Shown in pieces: positions 39,447 through 45,216 of a stretch of 45,216 nucleotides of DNA. The notes under the pieces were generated by a model. It saw only the letters and a program-made list of their open reading frames with translations, was not told where the DNA came from and made no database searches. The stretch lies in contig PXYQ01000002.1 in the NCBI GenBank assembly GCA_003023645.1, forward strand, positions 1 to 45,216. Direction: 5' to 3'. The translations under genes and the position numbers were made by a program. This DNA is from Candidatus Arcticimaribacter sp. Its GTDB lineage: Bacteria > Bacteroidota > Bacteroidia > Flavobacteriales > Flavobacteriaceae. Positions within the stretch are counted from its first letter, which is position 1; each line of letters begins with the position of its first letter.

Positions 39447-40069
39447 GAATTCTTTTTCGTCTTAGCGATGTGCTCTTTTGCCTGAAGTGCTTCTTCGGTA
39501 CGCGACCTGAAAAAAGCGGCTCTGCTCAAGGGTTCGTATACTTCTTTTTCGCCCAAAACAACTAAGCTATCTTCTTTTGAGGTACGGTGACTGTATTGAG
39601 CTAAGTTTCCGGTCTTGGTACAAACAGCATGTACTTTGGTAACATACTCTGCGGTTGCCATAAGGGCAGGCATAGGGCCAAAAGGATTACCTTTGAAGTC
39701 CATATCCAAACCAGCAACAATAACACGAATTCCACGATTAGCTAGATCGTTACAAACCTGTACAATTTCGGAATCAAAAAACTGAGCTTCGTCAATACCG
39801 ACAACATCACAGTCAGAAGCCAAAATAGGAATATTTGCCGCCGCAGGGACTGGTGTCGATCGAATTTGATTCTGATCGTGTGAAGTAACAAGTTCATCGT
39901 CGTAGCGGTTGTCTACCTCTGGCTTAAAAATCTCGATGCGTTGTTTCGCAAACTGAGCACGTTTGAGACGTCGGATCAATTCTTCTGTTTTTCCAGAGAA
40001 CATGGAACCACAGATTACTTCGATCCAGCCAAATTGTTCATTTTGATTTACGGTGTTTTCTAAAAACAT
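39443..40069 (-). CDS. tdk: Thymidine kinase
   Basis: [59 protein letters not shown]. Confidence 0.96.
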   Translation of the reverse strand: MFLENTVNQNEQFGWIEVICGSMFSGKTEELIRRLKRAQFAKQRIEIFKPEVDNRYDDELVTSHDQNQIRSTPVPAAANIPILASDCDVVGIDEAQFFDSEIVQVCNDLANRGIRVIVAGLDMDFKGNPFGPMPALMATAEYVTKVHAVCTKTGNLAQYSHRTSKEDSLVVLGEKEVYEPLSRAAFFRSRTEEALQAKEHIAKTKKNS

Positions 40070-40148
40070 TTTTGTAATTTTCAGCAGCGCTTTTGCTACC
40101 TACTCCAACAAAAGTATTAAAACTAATTGTTGAAAAGAATCAAATTTA

Positions 40149-40793
40149 ATGATTAATACACTTCACAAAGAATTAAGAGCAATTGCTTTGTCTATTTTGG
40201 ACCAAGGGAATACTGTTAATGTTGTAGAACTGGAACAAAAAGTTCGTGTACTTCAGAAGCAGCTCACCATTTTGGAACACGAACAACGCATGTCTAAGCA
40301 GGGAGTTAACGTAGAGCTTATCCCCGTTGTCGAGGAATCAGAAATTATAGTGGAAGAACCAAAAGTAGCTGTTGAAGCAGTTCTTGAAAAACAAATAGAA
40401 ACACCAAAAATTTCGGAAGAACCTCCCCAAGTTGTAACAGAATCTCTGGAAGATTTATTTGCTACAGCGATTAGTGAACCTGTTTTTGTGAAAAAAGAGA
40501 GTCCAGTTATCGAGGAAGAAGAAGGGGTTGAACAAACTCAGAAAAACCTAAACGACGTTTTAGGCAAAGGTCTCAAGATTGGGTTGAATGATCGTTTGGC
40601 TTTTATAAAAAACTTATTCGAGGAGCGTCCAGAAGAATACCAGCGCGTAATTTCCCAAATTCTAACCTATGAAAATTTAGAAGAAGCTCGGGAATTCATT
40701 GAAACCTTTGTAAAACCGGAGTACAATTCGTGGGAAGGAAAAGAATCCTTCGAGGAACGTTTTTATAAAATAATAGAACAAAATTTTAATTAA
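40149..40793 (+). CDS. Hypothetical protein with coiled-coil-like N-terminus and acidic linker
   Basis: Complete 214-aa ORF in the rsmI-proximal operon. Confidence 0.7.
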   Translation: MINTLHKELRAIALSILDQGNTVNVVELEQKVRVLQKQLTILEHEQRMSKQGVNVELIPVVEESEIIVEEPKVAVEAVLEKQIETPKISEEPPQVVTESLEDLFATAISEPVFVKKESPVIEEEEGVEQTQKNLNDVLGKGLKIGLNDRLAFIKNLFEERPEEYQRVISQILTYENLEEAREFIETFVKPEYNSWEGKESFEERFYKIIEQNFN

Positions 40794-40805
40794 AGACATA
40801 GCTTA

Positions 40806-41159
40806 ATGAACACACAAAAAATTATTTATTGGATTGCTACCAGCCTTCTTTCTTTAATGATACTAGGTAGTGCGGCCCTTTATTTTGTTCAGACCGAGGA
40901 AATAGCGAAGGTGTTCAAACTCCTAGGCTATCCAACTCACTTGATCATTCCAATAGCAGTTGCTAAAATTTTAGGTATACTAACGCTTTTGCGAAATCAA
41001 GGACAGAAATTAGTAGAATGGGCTTATGCCGGTTTATTCTTCGAATTTCTACTTGCAGCTTTTTCCCATTGGCAGGTTCAAGATGGAGAGATTGCAGCAT
41101 CCCTAGTAGCTCTTGTTTTGCTTATGATTTCATATAATTTAAAAAATAAAGTACGATAA
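40806..41159 (+). CDS. DoxX-like membrane protein
   Basis: SLMILGSAALYFVQTEEIAKVFKLLGYPTHLIIPIAVAKILGILTLL. Confidence 0.82.
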   Translation: MNTQKIIYWIATSLLSLMILGSAALYFVQTEEIAKVFKLLGYPTHLIIPIAVAKILGILTLLRNQGQKLVEWAYAGLFFEFLLAAFSHWQVQDGEIAASLVALVLLMISYNLKNKVR

Positions 41160-41162
41160 CCT

Positions 41163-41840
41163 GTGGGAAAATTATTCTTAGTACCAACCCCAATCGGGAA
41201 TTTGAAAGACATGACGTATCGAGCTGTAGAAGTACTTTTGCAAGTTGATCTAATTCTTGCAGAAGATACTCGAACCAGTGGCAAATTGATGAAGCATTAT
41301 GAAATTACGGCACCCATGCAGAGCCATCATATGCACAACGAGCACAGTACATTGGATTCTATTATTTCAAAGCTAAAGCAAGGAAAACAAATAGCATTGA
41401 TTTCTGACGCCGGAACACCAGCAATTTCAGATCCAGGATATTTATTGGTTCGAGAAGCGATCGCAAATAAAATAGAAACCGAGTGCTTGCCTGGAGCAAC
41501 AGCTTTTGTACCCGCTTTAGTTCAAAGCGGCTTGCCAAACGACCGCTTTATTTTTGAAGGTTTTCTTCCTCCAAAAAAAGGAAGACAAACCCGACTAGAG
41601 CAACTTGCCGAAGAGACACGAACCATTATTCTATACGAATCGCCGCACAAGGTTGTAAAAACACTTACCCAGTGTATGGTCTTTTTTGGAGCAGATCGAC
41701 AAGTGAGTTTTTCACGAGAATTGTCTAAACTGCACGAAGAAACGTTCCGAGGGACGATGCAAGAAGTAAAAGAACATCTTGAAATAAAGCCTCCTAAGGG
41801 TGAATTTGTACTCTGTATCGCTGGTAAATCAAAGAAATAA
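41163..41840 (+). CDS. rsmI: 16S rRNA (cytidine(1402)-2'-O)-methyltransferase
   Basis: LFLVPTPIGNLKDMTYRAVEVLLQVDLILAEDTRTSGKLMKHY, ALISDAGTPAISDPGYLLV, LPGATAFVPALVQSGLP. Confidence 0.96.
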   Translation: MGKLFLVPTPIGNLKDMTYRAVEVLLQVDLILAEDTRTSGKLMKHYEITAPMQSHHMHNEHSTLDSIISKLKQGKQIALISDAGTPAISDPGYLLVREAIANKIETECLPGATAFVPALVQSGLPNDRFIFEGFLPPKKGRQTRLEQLAEETRTIILYESPHKVVKTLTQCMVFFGADRQVSFSRELSKLHEETFRGTMQEVKEHLEIKPPKGEFVLCIAGKSKK

Positions 41841-41841
41841 T

Positions 41842-43527
41842 ATGCGTTGGGAACCCAAACCACTTCCAGATTCTACCAAGGTAAAAGCCATTCAAAAAGC
41901 GCTGCAAGTCCCTGAAACTGTTGCGAAGCTTTTAATCCAAAGAGGTATTGGAGATTTTGAAACTGCAAAAGCTTTTTTTAGACCTCAATTGAGTGAATTG
42001 CATGATCCTTTTTTGATGCAAGACATGCAACAGGCAGTAGAACGAATTGATCAGGCTTGCCAGAATCAAGAGTCTCTAATGATTTACGGAGATTATGATG
42101 TTGATGGCACTACTTCTGTTTCCTTAGTTTATTCTTTTCTTCGACCTTTTTTCCAAGAAATAATGCCCTATATCCCAGATCGGTATGCCGAAGGTTACGG
42201 TATTTCGTTTCAAGGAATCGATGTGGCAGCTGCAAAAGGAGTTGATCTGATCATCGCTTTGGATTGTGGAATTAAAGCAGTCGAAAAAGTAACTTACGCT
42301 AAGTCAAAAGGAATCGATTTCATCATTTGTGATCACCATTTACCGGGCGATACACTTCCAGATGCTGTAGCAGTTTTAGATCCTAAACGTCCCGACTGTC
42401 AATATCCATATAAAGAATTATGTGGATGTGGTATTGGCTTTAAATTGATTCAAGCCCAAACCACTTTTTGGAAGGAAGATTCGAAAGCATTGCTACCCTA
42501 TTTAGATCTTGTAGCTACTGCAATTGCTGCTGATATTGTTCCTATGACGGGAGAAAACCGAATCTTAGCTTTTCATGGAATTGAACAATTACGAAAGAAC
42601 CCAAGACCAGGACTTCAACCTTTTATAGCTCAACTTAAAAAACCGGTCACGGTAACTGATTTAGTTTTTGTGATCGCCCCACGAATCAACGCGGCAGGCC
42701 GAATGAGCCATGCCCTAAATGCAGTTGAACTTTTAGTAGAATCCGATTTAGAACAGGTTGAATTAAAAGCCAAAACAATTGAAACTTTTAATAGCGAGCG
42801 CCGGACTACCGACATGCGGATTACCCAAGAAGCTTTAGTTTTGATTAAAGAATTGGGCGAAGAAGAGCGGTATAGCACAGTCGTTTGTCAAGAAGATTGG
42901 CACAAAGGGGTTATTGGAATTGTTGCTTCTCGGTTGATTGAAACCTATTATCGTCCAACTGTTGTTTTTTCTGTTGTTGGTGATACCATGGTCGGCTCAG
43001 TTCGCTCAGTAAAAGGATTCAGTGTATACGAAGCTTTAGACGCCTGTAAAGAGCATATCGTACAGTTTGGTGGACACAAATACGCAGCAGGTCTAACCAT
43101 AGAGAAAAAGCAATTCGAAGCCTTTAAAAATGCTTTTGAGGCGGTAGTTCAGGAACGTATTTTACCAGAACAACGGACTCCAACAATTATATACGATACA
43201 GAAGTTCCTTTTGAAGAGTTGACACCTAAATTATTTCGGATTTTAGAACAATTAGGACCTTTTGGACCTCAAAACATGCGCCCTGTTTTTAGAACAAATC
43301 AAGCTTTAGATTCGGGCTATTCGAAAGCAATAGGGAAAGACTTTTCCCATCTGCGTTTATCGATTCAAACCAAGACAAATCCGATGACTGGAATTGCATT
43401 TGGACGCGCAGATTTTTTACCTCAAATACAATCTAAACAACCTTTCGATTTGGTTTATACCTTAGACGAAAATGAATGGAACGGACAAATATCTTTACAG
43501 CTTAAGGTCAAAGATTTAATGGCTTAG
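41842..43527 (+). CDS. recJ: Single-stranded-DNA-specific exonuclease
   Basis: [79 protein letters not shown] 41842. Confidence 0.95.
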   Translation: MRWEPKPLPDSTKVKAIQKALQVPETVAKLLIQRGIGDFETAKAFFRPQLSELHDPFLMQDMQQAVERIDQACQNQESLMIYGDYDVDGTTSVSLVYSFLRPFFQEIMPYIPDRYAEGYGISFQGIDVAAAKGVDLIIALDCGIKAVEKVTYAKSKGIDFIICDHHLPGDTLPDAVAVLDPKRPDCQYPYKELCGCGIGFKLIQAQTTFWKEDSKALLPYLDLVATAIAADIVPMTGENRILAFHGIEQLRKNPRPGLQPFIAQLKKPVTVTDLVFVIAPRINAAGRMSHALNAVELLVESDLEQVELKAKTIETFNSERRTTDMRITQEALVLIKELGEEERYSTVVCQEDWHKGVIGIVASRLIETYYRPTVVFSVVGDTMVGSVRSVKGFSVYEALDACKEHIVQFGGHKYAAGLTIEKKQFEAFKNAFEAVVQERILPEQRTPTIIYDTEVPFEELTPKLFRILEQLGPFGPQNMRPVFRTNQALDSGYSKAIGKDFSHLRLSIQTKTNPMTGIAFGRADFLPQIQSKQPFDLVYTLDENEWNGQISLQLKVKDLMA

Positions 43528-45161
43528 GCATCCAAATGATCCAACAAACTTTGGGTTGAATTATCGTGCGAATTTTTAGTTTCTTTAGTGATGTCTGTTA
43601 ATATAACAGAAGCCAATTGCTTTCCTAACTCTACACCCCATTGGTCATAACTGAATATGTTCCACACAACTCCTTGAACAAAGATTTTATGCTCGTACAT
43701 AGCCACCAACTTCCCTAAACTTTCAGGCGTTAGCGCATCAATCATAAGAGTGTTGGTTGGGTTGTTTCCTTTGAATATTTTAAAAGGAAGTAGGGCTTCA
43801 ATTGCTTCAGGGCTTTTGTCCGTTTTATCCAATTCTTTCTGAACAGCCTTACTGTCTTTTCCCTGCATAAGAGCTTCGGTTTGCGCTAAGAAGTTTGCCA
43901 TTAATTTTTGGTGATGATCTTCTTCTCCATAAAGAGATTTTTTGAAGCCAATAAAATCAGCAGGAATCAATTTTGTTCCTTGATGAATCAACTGAAAAAA
44001 GGCATGTTGTGCATTTGTACCTGAACCTCCCCAAATGATTGTACCGGTTTGGTAGTCGATAGGATCTCCGTTTCGATCTACACTTTTCCCATTACTTTCC
44101 ATAATACCTTGTTGTAGGTAGGCTGGTAGGTTTCTTAAGTACTGTGTGTAAGGAATGATAGCTTCACTTTCGGCACCCCAAAAGTTGTTATACCAAACGC
44201 TTATTAAGGCCAATACGACCGGGATATTTTTTTCAAGAGGAGTTTCTTTAAAATGGGTATCCATTGCATTTGCACCCTTTAGAAGGGCTTCGAAATTATC
44301 TGAACCAACGGCTAAGGCAACACTCAATCCAACTGCAGACCAGAGCGAAAAACGTCCGCCTACCCAATCTTTCATTGGAAATACATTATCGGGATGAATC
44401 CCAAAGGCTTCAATTTTTGTGAGGTTGGTAGAGACAGCTACAAAGTGTTTTGCGATTGCATCTTCTGAAGCATGTTGTAAAAACCATTTGCGAATGGTAT
44501 TGGCATTGGTCAGTGTTTCTTGAGTTGTAAAGGTTTTAGAAACGATGACAAATAAGGTTGTTTCGGGATCTAATTTTTTAAGAATTTCGCGAACGTGATC
44601 CCCTTCTACATTAGAAACAAAATGGGTGTTGAGGTGGTTTTTATAAAACTCTAACCCTTCGACAATCATAGCTGGTCCTAAGTCAGACCCTCCAATTCCG
44701 ATATTAACTACATCGGTAATGGCCTTGCCTGTATAACCTTTGTGATTTCCAGAAATTATAGCAGAAGTAAACTGACTTATTTTTTCTTTTACAGCAAAAA
44801 TCTCAGGAATAACATCGAGTCCATCGACAAAAACTTGATCACTTTCTTGAGCTCTTAGTGCCGTATGGAGCACGGCTCTACCTTCTGTTTGATTGATTGC
44901 GTCGCCGTCAAAATAAGATTCGATGGCACTTTTTAAACCACATTCTTCAGCAAGCTCTTGAAGTAAAGACAAGGTTTCTGTACTCAAACGGTTTTTAGAA
45001 TAGTCTACTAAAAAATCTTCCCAATGAATGGATAAAGCTGCAAAACGACTTTTTTCATTTTGAAAAGCGTCTTGAATGCGTTCCTTTTTTTGGATTTTAA
45101 AATGCGCTTCTAATTTTTTCCACGCTTTTGTTTGGGTTGGGTTTATTGTATTTAATGCCAT
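43524..45161 (-). CDS. pgi: Glucose-6-phosphate isomerase
   Basis: [79 protein letters not shown]. Confidence 0.97.
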   Translation of the reverse strand: MALNTINPTQTKAWKKLEAHFKIQKKERIQDAFQNEKSRFAALSIHWEDFLVDYSKNRLSTETLSLLQELAEECGLKSAIESYFDGDAINQTEGRAVLHTALRAQESDQVFVDGLDVIPEIFAVKEKISQFTSAIISGNHKGYTGKAITDVVNIGIGGSDLGPAMIVEGLEFYKNHLNTHFVSNVEGDHVREILKKLDPETTLFVIVSKTFTTQETLTNANTIRKWFLQHASEDAIAKHFVAVSTNLTKIEAFGIHPDNVFPMKDWVGGRFSLWSAVGLSVALAVGSDNFEALLKGANAMDTHFKETPLEKNIPVVLALISVWYNNFWGAESEAIIPYTQYLRNLPAYLQQGIMESNGKSVDRNGDPIDYQTGTIIWGGSGTNAQHAFFQLIHQGTKLIPADFIGFKKSLYGEEDHHQKLMANFLAQTEALMQGKDSKAVQKELDKTDKSPEAIEALLPFKIFKGNNPTNTLMIDALTPESLGKLVAMYEHKIFVQGVVWNIFSYDQWGVELGKQLASVILTDITKETKNSHDNSTQSLLDHLDA

Positions 45162-45216
45162 AATATTAATTCAATGCTAGGATTATGTTTTTTTCGTTTT
45201 CTTCGAAAGAAAGACA

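Noticed and set aside
41163-45161. 4-bp overlaps (recJ/pgi convergent, alr/tdk co-directional at 39443-39446)
   Set aside because: Ordinary compact bacterial gene packing
1-45216. CRISPR arrays, complete IS elements, phage modules
   Set aside because: No regularly spaced short repeats, no intact transposase or integrase, and no phage structural genes were seen

Overview
The window looks like Bacteroidota/Flavobacteriia chromosome: low GC, TAnnTTTG-type promoters, and family content typical of that class. Most of it is housekeeping: lepA (cut by the left edge), dusB, a LolC/E-like permease, rbfA, ribE, pdxA, DUF177-rpmF-fabH-accB-accC, asd, alr, tdk, rsmI, recJ and pgi. Accessory parts: (i) about 5 kb (8.6-13.9 kb) downstream of a CAT-anticodon tRNA, with tandem partial copies of the tRNA 3' end and a related terminator-containing repeat at the far side; (ii) an AraC regulator divergent from a phytanoyl-CoA dioxygenase/SSS transporter/SDR operon; (iii) a His/Cys-rich small protein, TonB receptor and acidic lipoprotein locus; (iv) a PepSY/ABA4-like/2OG-oxygenase operon. 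The strongest unexplained signal is a roughly 170-nt unit at about 30.2-30.4 kb (minus strand). It has its own promoter-like sequence, a 20-codon ORF preceded by an extended Shine-Dalgarno (AGAAAGGAGGT, rare in a lineage that mostly does not use SDs), an in-ORF sequence able to sequester that SD, and a strong terminator. All calls were made by reading the sequence; no database search was run.
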